Assembly: GCA_029204225.1 (NCBI GenBank)
Contig: CM055097.1
Location: forward strand, 58,706,651-58,770,650
From: Diphasiastrum complanatum
Lineage: Eukaryota; Streptophyta; Lycopodiopsida; Lycopodiales; Lycopodiaceae
Length of the DNA stretch: 64,000 nt
Reading direction: 5' to 3'
Shown here: piece after piece, positions 44,218-55,318 of the stretch
Position numbering within the stretch: the stretch's first letter is position 1
Layout: each line of letters begins with the position of its first letter
Translations under genes and position numbers: made by a program
The notes under the pieces: model-generated
Seen by the model: only the letters and a program-made list of their open reading frames with translations
What the model was told of the DNA's origin: nothing
The model's database searches: none

Positions 44218-45115
44218 CTACTTCTCATGAATTATTTGGGGACATTGGTCCTTTGACAATTTGAGACCTGGTTCCATTGGTGAGAGAGCTAACTTGCAAT
44301 TAATCAGATTATATCTGACTAACATGTTGTAGATGTACCTCTGTTGTGTAATGTAGACCAACTTCTGTTTTTTGTCTCTATGGATTTTTATATCAAGACA
44401 AAAATGAGCTTCGCCTAGATCGGTCAAGTCGAATTCAGAAGATAGCATTGTCTTGGCTTCTTTTATCATATCGGTAATGTTGTTGAAAAGCAATGTATCA
44501 TCCACATTTAAAGTGATAATGATAAAAGACTGTTGCACTGCTTTGAAGTTAAACATTTGAATTTGAAGAGCTAGGTGTGTACCCGTGATCAATAAGGAAA
44601 GTATTGATCATTTGAAACCATGCTTGCTTCAAGCCATAAAGTGTCTTATGGAGTTTACACACATGATTGTGTTTGCCCTCGATGATATAACCTTCAGGTT
44701 GCACCATGTAAATGTCTTCTTCGATAACTCCATTGAGATATGTTGTCTATACATCCATTTGATGTATTTCCAAATTTGCTGCAACGACAAATGATAGCAA
44801 AAGTTGAATAGAAAAATGCTTGACTACTAGACTGAAGGTCTTAGTGTAATCGACATTGTATACTTGAGAAAATACTTTGGTGACAAGTCGTGCCTTTCTC
44901 TTGTTGATGTTTTCATCTGCATTGTACTTGAATTTGAAAATCCATTTGCAATCAACTACGTTTCTACTAGCAGGTAATTCGATAATTGTCCATGTCTGGT
45001 TCTTGATAAGAGATGAATACTCTTTATCCATAGCTTCTTTCCAGAGATCTGAATTAGGCTGACTGAGTGCCTCTTGGACAATCGTCGGTTCCTGAACAAG
45101 ATAGGCTGCAGACAC
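44218..45115 (-). pseudogene. Copia reverse transcriptase, element A
   Basis: 44747-45115 reads the RT N-terminus (LWKEAMDKEYSSLIKNQTW, VDCKWIFKFKYNADENI, KARLVTKVFSQ). 44218-44592 reads the second half, with LNVDDTLLF standing for the catalytic YVDDLLL, then FDLTDLGEAHFCLDIKI. At least one shift separates the halves. Confidence 0.9.
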
Positions 45116-45406
45116 GTCGATATATCTCTCAGGTGGTCTGCTGGTCCTTGAAGATCTTCTAGGTAATAGAGGAAGTTGATCATTTCCATCATACTATAGT
45201 TGCTGATCTACAACATCATCAGCTTCTGATTTGTTGTTTGTCAAAAGTAGAAGAGCTTGGACCTTCAATGGGAATAGTCGATTGAGGAACTGGAAATTTC
45301 AATGTGTCGGGAGAATCTGAAAGGTCAGCTATATGGGGACTGCCTTTTCCCTTGAGGTCTTGAAACTAATCTTCGATGAAAATGACATCCCAACTAGTGA
45401 ATATCT

Positions 45407-46016
45407 TCAACTCGATGGGATCAAACAACTTGTAGGCTTGATCTGAAGTAGTGTAGCTGATGAAAACGCATTTGATACTCTGGAAGTCGAGCTTCTTCCT
45501 GAGATCACGAGGTATCTACGCAAAAGCAATACATCCCAAAACTCGTAGGTTTGATAAAGAAGGTTTGGTACCTGTCCAAATTCTGAATGGTGTTTTGTCT
45601 GAGAGACCTTTAGTAGGACATCTATTATGAATATATGTTGTTGTTGAAACAGCTTCAACCCATAAGCACTTTGGAAGTGTCGCATGTGATAACATGCACT
45701 TTGCCGATTCAACTAAGGTTTTGTTCTTTTTCTCAACAAGACCATTTGTCTGAGGCGAATAGGAGGTAATATATTGTTGCTCAATGTCGTTGTTAAGGAA
45801 ATACTCCTTGAATTCGGTGGAGATGTATTCTCCCTTGTTATCTGACCTCAGTGCTTTGATTCGTTTGCCAGTTTGACTCTCAGCACACTCTTTGAATTGT
45901 CTGAATTTGATGAAAGCCTCTGATTTATGTGTAATGAAATAAACAGCTGTTCTTATGGAGAATTTGTCAATAAAGATAATGAAATACTTTGCATCTAGCA
46001 ATGAAGGAGTTTGCAT
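45407..46016 (-). pseudogene. Copia integrase, element A
   Basis: 45516-46016 contains the second half of the copia integrase core: FIDKFSIRTAVYFITHKSEA, LRSDNKGEYISTEF, YSPQTNGLVEKKNKTLVESA. The catalytic D of LRSDNKGEY and the E of NGLVEKKN are present. Upstream, the GAG-pre-integrase segment is degenerate (46020-46290). Confidence 0.88.
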
Positions 46017-46299
46017 AATTCAAGTGTCCTAAGCGATGATGCCATAGTAATGCTTCATTGACTGAAAAAAGAGGTTTTCAAGGCTTGACTAGATTCAAAA
46101 TAACAATGTGCCAATCTATATAAGTAACTCTGCCTCTTGCCGAGAGTGCAATGACCTTATTACTCCTATCAATAATTTTGCATTGATTAAATTCAAATTC
46201 TACCTTATGACCTGAATCCGTAGTTTTACTTATTGATAACAAATTTGAAGAGAGTTTAGAAACATATAAGACCTTTGATAGTAATTTAAATTGATCATG

Positions 46300-46904
46300 C
46301 TAGAATTGCAATCTTATAGTACCTTCACCTTCAAAAGTGTGAGTATTATTGTCACCAAGATGAACAAATTTATTTGTGCTGTAAGACATGTAGGAGCTGA
46401 AAATCTCATGTTGGTTGGTCATGTATTGAGTTGCTCCAGAATCCAGAAACCACGAATCATCCAAAAATGTGCTTTGATCTTTGACCATGAATGTGCCTTC
46501 GTCTACTTTGACCTGGGGAGATGATGAAACTATGTTTGCTTTTTGATCAAGTTGTTTGGCTGCATTCTTCGATTGGAGAATTTGATAATCCTTGATCTCA
46601 TGGTTATTGCGCTTGCAATATTTGCAAAACATCTTCTTCTTCGACTATGGATTTGATGATCGTAATTGACTTTGAGTCAACTTCTGATTCGTTGTAGCCT
46701 TCTTGGAGCTTTTCTGCTTTTGTCGCTTAGAGCCTTTGTTGACGTATAGCACCTGAGAGGAGAAAGCAGACAAAGTGTCTTGACTTTTCTATTGTCTTCT
46801 TGCAGCAACACAATGATAACTCTAGTAGGAGTTAAATATGAGTGTGTCGATATGATCATCACCCAGTTCTCATATGTAGAGGGCAAGCTTGAAAGCAGTG
46901 TCAT
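46300..46904 (-). pseudogene. Copia CCHC knuckle, protease and gag end, element A
   Basis: 46300-46632 carries CKYCKRNNHEIKDY (a CCHC knuckle with Tyr for the last Cys) and SWFLDSGATQYMTN, the copia protease active site. 46677-46904 is the end of the UBN2-type gag (MTLLSSLPSTYENWVMII). Confidence 0.85.
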
Positions 46905-47350
46905 AATTGCGTCTTAATCGTCTATGACTGATCCGACAGCGGCCATCTGTTGCAAGAGATTCTTAAACTGGTTAATGTGACTTTGAAGAGAATCACCATT
47001 AGACATCTTGAATGTGAAGAATTTTCTTCGTAGATGTAACTCAGTAGTTACGTCCCTCACGTCATATAGTGAGTTCAGGATGTCCCAAACATCTTTTGAC
47101 GCTTTAGCTTCAGCTGTGTGTCCAATCTGTGTATCTGATATATTGAGAATAATAAGCGCGAAAGCTTTACCAAACTTCGATTTCCACTTTGAGTATTTGT
47201 CATCTTCAGGTTTTACTTATGTACCTGTAACAACATCCCATAACTCGTTGGTGACCAGCTTTACTTTGAGAATCCATCTGGAACTTAGTCTGTTGAATGT
47301 ACCGATGACGCTAAGATGTAGTAATGCCAACAACAGAAAATCAATTCTCT
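46905..47350 (-). pseudogene. Copia gag (UBN2 type), element A
   Basis: The minus strand reads KAFALIILNISDTQIGHTAE, KDVWDILNSLYDV, LHLRRKFFTFKMSNGDSL and FKNLLQQMAAVGSVIDD, interrupted by stops. It is close to the better preserved gag at 57890-58405. Confidence 0.82.
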
Positions 47351-47436
47351 AATACTGAAAGATTGAAAGGAATTGAAGAGTTTGATATCAATTTGATATC
47401 GCAAAAGATATCAAGTATTAGAGCTTTCGCTCTGAT

Positions 47437-47898
47437 ATCGAGATAGTACTAGGCCCTGATAGAGATCACAAGTCTGATACAGTGACGGTTCAGATAAGAC
47501 GTAGTGATCTAGCACTGATACTTTGGAACTATGTCTGATTTGCACTCTTGTTGATAAGCAATAAGCACTAATAGCAAGACTCTAAAAGACCTCTAAGAAC
47601 TGAGCTAGAATTCTCAAGCTTGAGAGAGCTGCTACGTTATTCTTCAATGCATTGCATGAATGAATGAAATAACAATCGTATGATCAACTATTTATACTAA
47701 GCAAAAGTGGCTAATCTAGTAGGATAGCTGATTAGGTTGTAAATCATAATGGCCAGTTGGCCATAGTGAGCTGGCATCTATCCAGTTACTACTTCATGGA
47801 GATTCACTTGTGGAATCCACCTGTGAGCGATTTCCGTGTACTTCTGCATACTGTGTTTCTACATGTATAAAAATGCTAATCAGGAGAATAATCCAACA
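47437..47898 (-). repeat. Ty1/copia LTR B
   Basis: It ends on the plus strand with GGAGAATAATCCAACA, identical to the end of LTR A, next to a purine tract AAGGGGGAG (minus strand). It lies between two internal regions, so it may be the 5' LTR of element A and the 3' LTR of the next piece. It is only about 460 bp, shorter than LTR A. Confidence 0.6.
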
Positions 47899-48510
47899 CT
47901 CCCCCTTAATCTGAATCCATGAATGCTTTGACCTTCAAACTTAAATCTGCACAAAATTTCTTGTGTGTATCCAAGCTTAATGTTTTAGTAAAAATATCTT
48001 TTGTCATATCATGCGTTCGTCGTTGACAGTATGGCAAGCCAATCTCTTTGTTGAGAGCTTTGCTTCTGACATAGTGATACTTAATTTCAATGTGCTTACT
48101 CCTAGAATGAAATTTGGGGTTAGCTGACAAAGCAATGACACTTTGATTATCACAAAACAAGATTGTCAGGGCGTATTGATTCACACTGATATCTAAAAGT
48201 AAGTTCTCAACCATATTGCTTTATTTGTGACTTGAGAGGCTGTGATATACTCTGATTCAGTGGAAGATAGAGTTATCAAACTTTGTTTGCGACTGTTCCA
48301 TGAAATAGTACCATTGTAAAGGAATAATGTAAATCCAGAAGTGGATTTACGAGTGTCTACATCTCCAGCCGAACTTGCATATGAAAAACCACTGAGAATA
48401 TTGAGTTTGTCGTTGTCGACTCCTCCATAACAAATGCAAAAGTCCATAGTAGCTTGAAAAATATCTCATGACTCTGCTAAGAGCCTTCCAATGTGTTATA
48501 CCAGGATTAG
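47899..48510 (-). pseudogene. Second copia RNase H tail
   Basis: The minus strand reads KSTSGFTLFLYNGTISWNSR, LSSTESEYITAS, LFCDNQSVIALSANPKFHSR and SKHIEIKYHYVR, the complete RNase H end that element A lacks. It stops at 48510, where LTR C begins, so more than 3.5 kb of its pol and gag are deleted. Confidence 0.88.
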
Positions 48511-49230
48511 TTGTTGCAAAGAGGTGATGAGATGAGAGAGAAAATAATTCGACAAGGTCGAAGTAGGTGAGCGCAGCGAAAGAAATCTTCTTTCACGTGC
48601 ATGACTACACCCTCTCTATCAATATTGAACAAAAAGTAGTGATAGAAATCACGTTCAGGCTTTAGCAACTAACTTTGAAATCGCTAGCAAGTAAGTGATT
48701 ACGTAGCACATAAAACATTTAATTATCAGACAAATAATAAGATATTATCAGTTACAAAATAATTACAAAGATGCATGCATATTGATATGATACTGAACGC
48801 AATAAAAGATAGATTGATTCAGTGAAAGAAACAAATCAGAATGGAAATGAGCACAAAGGAACTGCGGATCAAAGCCCCGTGCTTTGAGCTATCTCTGAGT
48901 AACTGTAACTCTATTTGAATTAAGCACTTCCGCTAATAAGCAGTAAGCACAATAGCAAACTCTAAATCAACTCTAAAGGATTGAGCTAGAATTCTCAAGA
49001 GTGTTCAAGCTTGAAAGCTTGAGAGAGATGCTAACTATGCTTCATTATCAATTGTTTGCTAACAATCTATTAACGTAGAAGTATGAACAACTATTTATAC
49101 TAGGAGATTAGGTTGTCAATTATGACATCCAGTTGGCTATGATGTGTTGGCACTCATCCAGTTAGGACTTCCCATAAATTCACTTGTTAATAATTAACGT
49201 AAGACGGTGGCTTAAACTCAAAACTAAATG
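48511..49230 (-). repeat. Ty1/copia LTR-like block C
   Basis: It begins TGTTGCAAAGAGG and resembles LTR A over several hundred bases (for example ATCACGTTC, CTTTAGCAACTAACTTTGAA and AAGTGATTACGTAG occur in both, in order). The right end fades near 49230. Confidence 0.55.
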
Positions 49231-49239
49231 TTAATTGTT

Positions 49240-50211
49240 GCACTACATAAATGAATCGTTTTTCACCATAGCCGAAGAATGAGAAGGATCAGAAGTCTTC
49301 GAATTCTTTGCAATGGCGAAGTGACAATAACCACCTGTAAACTATTTCCGAGCAGTTTTGCGGACTGCATAAAAACACGAAGAAAACTGCAGGTCTGTGA
49401 AGAAACAAAATGTTTTGAGCCACAAAGCTTTGCTAGCTTTAGAGCTCAAGTCTATAGAAACACCAGGGAGCTGCCCGGACGCGAAGACCAAAGCTTCGAG
49501 GACTGAAGACCCGAAGACGACGGTCAAATGTTTATTGACTGAAGGATATCCAAACAGGAAGAAGAAATGTTAGTGGACCTGAAAAATCTTAATGGCGAAG
49601 ACACGAAGACCAAAAGGCGGCAGATCGCTCCAAATTACAAAGGAGATCGGATAAGTACAAGGAGGACGTCACTTTTGCACGGACCATCGGGATACCGTTA
49701 GGACGTGCCTAATCATCCGTTCTTGTAATCTTAGTTTAGCTTTAACCTTTATCCTCCCTCAACTATACAAACAGATTGAGAACGAGAGAATCGGTTGAAC
49801 ATCATATAGATGTCCAGAAGTCCGCTAGTAAGCAAGACAATTTATGATTTGTGAGAGACATAGAATTGTCTCATGCCGACGCACTGGGTGGGCTTGTCAC
49901 ATAGCGCTCAAGAAACTCACTGATAATATAGTAGATGTTATGCAGATGATTTTATTATCTTGAATGCTTTGATGTTAGAATGTTATTTGTTTGTAATTAG
50001 TTGTTTACCATTCATTCCGCATACTGGTTTTGTCTTGTTGAATGTATAAACGAATTCTAAAGTAGGTCAACAGTGCCTGTCCACGCTATAGAAGATTGTA
50101 AATTTATGAATAGTAGGCAGTAGACTAGTAGACAGAATCGAACTCCCATCCGGGTGATTCTCAACAGTGGATTCCAAGTGTTTGACATTTTGGATTTCAA
50201 TTCTTGAACAA
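49240..50211 (+). repeat. Probable 5' LTR of plus-strand copia element D
   Basis: It ends in CTTGAACA next to a primer site. Recurrent CGAAGA/GAAGAC words fill 49260-49620. The left end is not defined because no second copy is in the window. Confidence 0.45.
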
Positions 50212-50212
50212 T

Positions 50213-50265
50213 GGTATCAGAGCATTTAACATTATGGATTTCAAATTTTGAACAGTGGTATCAGA
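50213..50265 (+). other. Copia D primer-binding site, duplicated
   Basis: TGGTATCAGAGC occurs at about 50213 and again at about 50253, each preceded by GGATTTCAAxTxTTGAACA. The second copy continues CATAGG. Both match the initiator-Met tRNA 3' end. Confidence 0.8.
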
Positions 50266-50374
50266 GCCATAGGCTCACATCTGAGAGCTGATATAGCTTA
50301 AGAGCTATTAGATCCAAGAGACAAGCATTCAAAACAAGAAACCAAAAAAATAGATTGAAGAACAGTCTACAACA

Positions 50375-50987
50375 ATGGCATCCATAAGCAGCATGCAGTC
50401 GAAGATCTGCATAGTCCTCAACTCAACTAGGTCTAACTTTCTAGCATGGAAGGTAAAGACCTCTCTCATACTAAAAGGAGAAGGGTTATGGCCCTGGGTA
50501 GATGGCACCGAAGAGATGCCTACAACCACCGGCAAAGAGCTACGATAATGGAGAGAAAAGAACGACAAGGTAGTAGCCTTATTGTCGTCATCCATCGAAC
50601 ATACTTGACCTCGTGACACTCTCTAATGCAAGAGAGATGTGGGATACATTGCTTACCAGATTTCAGAAAAAATTATGCAGTCAGATCATGCTTCTTGAAG
50701 ATCAACTGACAAACCTACGATGGGATGGCAGAGACTTCACTCCCTTTATCATAAAGACGAAAGATTTGTTCCTTTCGTTACACAATGTCGAAACAGAGAA
50801 TGCAGTATCAGCGGATAAGCAGCTCATTAACCTATTACAAGCTTTATCAAGATCTTTTCAGACAACCCTAACATTTCTAGTAAAGGATCCAGCGATGACA
50901 CTCAAAAAGGCAGTGATCGAGATTCGAGAAGAAGTCGAAGCTCGTGAGCATCTTGATCATAAGGACGCCTCTGACCAAGCTCTCTAA
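50375..50987 (+). pseudogene. Copia D gag (UBN2 type)
   Basis: It starts ATG at 50375 (MASISSMQSKICIVLNSTRS, NFLAWKVKTSLILKGEGLWP), then stops at about 50546 and 50608. The frame changes and continues at 50613 as NAREMWDTLLTRFQKKLCSQ and ADKQLINLLQALSRSFQTTL. This is the gag of a copia element, with an N-terminal WxxWxxx-type capsid start. Confidence 0.8.
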
Positions 50988-51084
50988 GCAACGAGGATAA
51001 GCCAAAGAAGCAGTTCAATCCTAAGAGGAAGTTTAAGTGAAAGTAGGATCAAAACCAACAAAGGCAAATGGAAGAACCAAAAAA

Positions 51085-51250
51085 AACTGAGGCAGCAGAA
51101 CGGCGACAAGAAAACCTGCGTGAGATGCAAACGCGAAGGACATATTGTCGATTCATGTTAGCTAAATCTGAAGATCGAGTGTATCCATTGCCACAAGAAA
51201 GGTCATACAGCCATGGACTGCTATCAGAATCTGAGGAACATGTAGCCTCA
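51085..51250 (+). pseudogene. Copia D double CCHC knuckle
   Basis: One frame reads CVRCKREGHIVDSC, a stop, then CIHCHKKGHTAMDC: two complete CX2CX4HX4C knuckles. They would bind element RNA. The intervening stop is at about 51159. Confidence 0.82.
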
Positions 51251-51352
51251 AGACAAATGGGAGAACAATAATAGTTCGTCTTACATCGAAGAGCCAAAAA
51301 ACTTGAAGATGGGCGAAGAAAGCTTGAACAGCAAAAATTCAATAGCCTATCT

Positions 51353-52330
51353 ATGTACAGACGTGTGTACACGACATCTAACACACAAGAGGTAATTCTT
51401 GATTCAAGAGCAACCTCTCACTTTATTACATCGAGACAAATAATGTCTCACTTTCAAATTATAAATCCATCCAGATACATAGTTCTTGGAGACATATCGA
51501 GACATCATGTGAATGGCACTGGTTTGCTATGGCTCAACATAAACGGCAAAGACTGACGACTAGAAGATGTTCTCTTCGTACCCACGTTGCAGCAAGACTT
51601 GCTATCAGACGCAAGAATAGCATACGCTAGGATGTGTGTGACGTTTTCGGATGAAACATGCAATGTCATTGATGTCAGCACCAACACACTTGTCACGCAA
51701 TGTAGACGAAAAGGCAACCGGTATCATTTGAGGGTACGCTTGCCGACAGATCAAGCACATCAAGCTCATGAATCTGCAGATGTTCTATGGCACAGGAGAC
51801 TATGACACATGAACTCAATGGCATTGTATCAAACAAGCCAACATGGAACTATCACAAGGGTAAGCATCACGAATGCAATCAATTCGACAACCTATGATGC
51901 ATGCTTGAAAGAGAAGATGTCCCGAATTCCATTCACTTGAGACTCCTACAAAACAACAAAGATTCTGGAGCTGGTACATTCAAACATCTGTGGACCTTTC
52001 GATGTGATCTCAGTAGGAGGCTCAAAATATTACATCACCTTCATTGACGACTACAGCAAGTTCGCCAAAGTCTACTTCATTCACAAAAATCGAAAGCACT
52101 AGACAAGTACACAGAATACGTGAACGGAACAGAAAGATGCACAAGGAGCAAGGTGAAGCATATCAGGACTGATCGTGGTGGATGATATATCTCAAACCAC
52201 TTCATTGACTTTTGCAATGATTGAGGAATCATTCACATAAGGACTGCATCCTATACACCACAACACAATAATATTGCTGAGAGAAAGAACATGACACTCA
52301 TGGGGGCTCGAGCCATGAATGAGAAAATCG
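51353..52330 (+). pseudogene. Copia D protease, pre-integrase and integrase remnants
   Basis: The protease active site reads DSRATSHFI (normally DSGATSHF) near 51400. VLWHRRL near 51785 is the pre-integrase HxxL motif. The integrase core is present with stops: ICGPFDVISVGGSKYYITFI, DDYSKF, RTDRGG, YTPQHNNIAERKN. The C-terminal half is cut off at about 52325, where RT sequence follows directly. Confidence 0.8.
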
Positions 52331-52668
52331 AATCCATAAAAAAAAATGAGATATGGACATTGCAACCAGTGCCAAACAAGCGAAAGACTGTGTAATGCAA
52401 ATGGGTTTACAAGCTCAAGTATGGACGGAATGGAGATGTTTTGAGATACAAGGCCAGACTTCTAGTGAAGGGATTCTCTCATAAATACGACATCGACTAC
52501 ACTGAGACCTTATCTCTAGTGGTAAAACATGTGTCGTTACATTTGTTGTTTGCATATGCAACTACGTACGACCTCAAGATTCAAATCGTCAATGAGAAGA
52601 CAACATTTCTACATGGCGAGTTAGATGAAGAAGTCTACATGGACCAATTTCCAGGTTATATCTACGAA
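52330..52668 (+). pseudogene. Copia D reverse transcriptase start
   Basis: It contains NEIWTLQPVPNKRKTV, CKWVYKLKYGRNGDVLRYKA, VKGFSHKYDIDYTETLSLV, FLHGELDEEVYMDQFPGY. It ends at FPGY, where the sequence switches to an oppositely oriented copia gag. The catalytic YVDD is therefore absent. Confidence 0.85.
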
Positions 52669-53175
52669 TCACTTCCTACCTATGACCAAGCTGGTGAACT
52701 CATCACCTAAGCCATTCAATATGATTTGTACTAGCTCTTGATCTTGGATCTTCTCTCCTATAGCACCCAACTCCTTGTTAAGAGATTTGATCCTAAGGAC
52801 ATACTCTTGTCCACTCTCTCCACTTCCTTTCATGCTTTGGAAAACTTGATTTCTTAGCATGAGGATTCTTGAAGTGTTATTGGATTCATAGATACTCTTT
52901 AATGAATCCCAAGCCTCTTTGGATGAGGCACAAGAAGACTCCTCCTTCAAGAGGTCATTGCATGCATTCAACTTTATGCAATGTAGAGCTAATCTTACTC
53001 TCTTCTTGTATTTGGTTTGTTCTTGGGGAGCTTGAGGCTCTTCCTCAACTCCTATAACTATGTCAAAGAGGTCATGGATCACTAGGAGTGATTCCATTCT
53101 CACTTTCCAAATGGAATAATTTGTGGAAGTGAGTCGCTCACTTGATTCCAACAAATATCCACCCATGGATGACAT
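52669..53175 (-). pseudogene. Copia E gag, minus strand, truncated at the junction
   Basis: From the ATG at 53175 the frame is open to the junction at 52669: LLESSERLTSTNYSIWKVRM, EAWDSLKSIYESNNTSRILM, YVLRIKSLNKELGAIGEK, GLGDEFTSLV. It belongs to the same gag family as 55319 (plus strand), about 65% identical by eye. Confidence 0.85.
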
Positions 53176-53754
53176 TGTAGAATGAATGCTCTTCTAAAAA
53201 TCTCAAAGATTTCTAAAGTTTAAAAAGATCTATGAAAGGCCTAAAGCTCACAAGATTTCCTATAGCCTTGTCTCTATCAAACTATCACAAAAGCTTGAAT
53301 GACATACAAAGATTTTGACAAAAAATTCCTAGCTTTCACTCTCACAAATTTTTTTGCTTTACACTTTTCTTAGAGATTTCACTTCAACTAAGGATCTGAA
53401 CAAATCAGCCTCTTAGATCTTATCTTCCAAAAGGAGATGCTTCAATGATCCAAAGCTCAATTTGGTCATACGCATTAGCTAGATTGAATCTAGATCAATA
53501 CTATGCCTCAAAAAGCACTAAAAATGAACTAGAATTGTGATTTTAGGACCAACAAACACAAAGTAACATGAAATGAAAGTTGATGTACGGTTTCACATGT
53601 GTGAAAAGTACATACATAGCCTCCAAGACGATTTGATCCAAATAGAAACAAGCTATCACTCTAGATGAACTCGCCCTCACTAGTATTGGCCAAAAACAAA
53701 TTTTGCCAATGATCTTTGCAAGTTTTATGATTCAAATGATCACTCTCTTACTTA

Positions 53755-53766
53755 GCTCTGATAGCA
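53755..53766 (-). other. Copia E primer-binding site
   Basis: The minus strand reads TGCTATCAGAGC, one mismatch from the usual TGGTATCAGAGC, about 580 bp upstream of the gag ATG. An LTR is expected to begin at 53767. Confidence 0.6.
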
Positions 53767-54900
53767 TGATAAAATTTTAGTTTTTAGAACAATAATGATT
53801 GTACTTAACAATCATAGAGAGTTATCGGTTGCTTAGTCAAATCTATCAAGCTCTACACATTAGATCTTGATGTAGATTCACTATACTTAGATTTAAGCAA
53901 GAGCAATGGATCAAAACATCATAAATTAGTGAAGGCGGCCTTACACGTGTGGAGTACTCTCCACAGTATGGCCTGCACCTGAAACAACAAGTACTATTGT
54001 TCTTGATAGCAATCATTCATAGATATCACAAATCTATTGACTAGAAAACTCACAAAAGTGTAGAATGCAAAAGTCTCATCAATCTCATTAGCAAAATGAT
54101 GATCCTTGTATGGATCAAGTACATCCACGAGTTTGGTACAATATAGCAGGTCTTTACACATGTGAAGAGTGCCACATCACTCAGATCTATCCACTTGATC
54201 CATCCTTGATCCTTATGAAAAGTTGACCTTCTAGAATATGGCTAAAATCCAAAGAACTAGTCTCCTAGAATATAGGAATATTCCCTACAAAATAGGATCT
54301 AAGGAAAATGGTCAATTCTTATCTTCTAGAACTCTATACACATGTGTGAACATCCACTTGCCATGTGGGAGCATTTACTCATGCACATGCAAGGAAAAAC
54401 TAATTTCTAGGTGACTAGTCAACTTGACTACAAACTAGTCATATCATGTTCACACTAACTAGATTGATACAAAATCAAATCAGATATATACAAGTATGAA
54501 AAATACTTTATTTCACATGTGGGAACAGGCTCCACACGTGTGAAATCAGATCATGAACATTGTTCTAATGATTGATCTTTATTTACAATAAACAATGTCA
54601 AGTGAGAGGTGACAATTTTCAGCAAGTTTTGGTGGTAGAAATTGATCCCAAACTTTTTTAGGATCAAATTACGTACTGTTCCCATGTGTGGGCACTTCTG
54701 AACTAGCATTAAATGCACTACATTCATTTGGTCATTGTAAATTCAATTTGTGAGCTGTTGGTGTAATTTTTGGTGGAAATCCTAGAATAATCTACCAAGA
54801 TCATTTGCCATTGATTAGATTTGAATTTGTTTCATGGAATCTAATTAATCTAGGTTGAGTTCAAGTCCTACTAAGGTTAAAAACAGGTCTTGAAAGTACA
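53767..54900 (-). repeat. Probable LTR of copia E with iterated CACATGTG motifs
   Basis: It begins next to the primer site with TGATAAAATTTTAG. It contains repeated near-palindromic CACATGTG or CACACGTGTG words (53943, 54158, 54338, 54514, 54533). The far end is not fixed and no partner LTR is complete. Confidence 0.45.
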
Positions 54901-54964
54901 CCAAGAAGGAAGAAAGAGATTAAGTCATTTTTTTTCCCAAAAATAGCCAAAATTGGCAAGATTT

Positions 54965-55300
54965 GATTGTAAGTAGATTTCACATCATCTTATCTTCATT
55001 CCAACTTTGTGAGGGAGTGCTAGAACTGAGATTATAAGTCCATTTGTTGGATTAGAAATTTGAATGAAACACTACAAGAGAGAGACCCTAGTGAGTTTCT
55101 AGAGACAATCAAATCCATTTCTTGGCAAGATTTTTTTGAAAGTAGTTTTCACTTCATCTTATCTTCATTCCAACTTTGTGAGGGAGTGAGAGAACTGTGA
55201 TTGTAAGTCCATTTGTTGGATTAGAAATCAAATTTGAGTGAAACACTGCAAGTGTGAGAGACCTTTGTGAGTTTCAAGTCAATCAAATCTATTTCTTGTT
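54965..55300. repeat. 169-bp tandem duplication upstream of copia F gag
   Basis: TATCTTCATTCCAACTTTGT and GAGGGAGTG occur at 54991 and again at 55160, followed in both by GTCCATTTGTTGGATTAGAA and GAAACACT. Two units of about 169 bp lie directly before the gag start. Confidence 0.92.
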
Positions 55301-55318
55301 TGTAGAAGTCACTAGTAA

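Larger units (their letters stand above)
43502..47436 (-). mobile_element. Ty1/copia element, internal region, minus strand
   Basis: Domains on the minus strand in copia order (integrase before RT): gag, CCHC knuckle, protease, integrase, RT, RNase H. All are broken by stops and shifts. Its purine tract and LTR A lie on the left. A degenerate primer site (GATATCAGAGC on the minus strand, near 47430-47440) is on the right. Confidence 0.88.
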
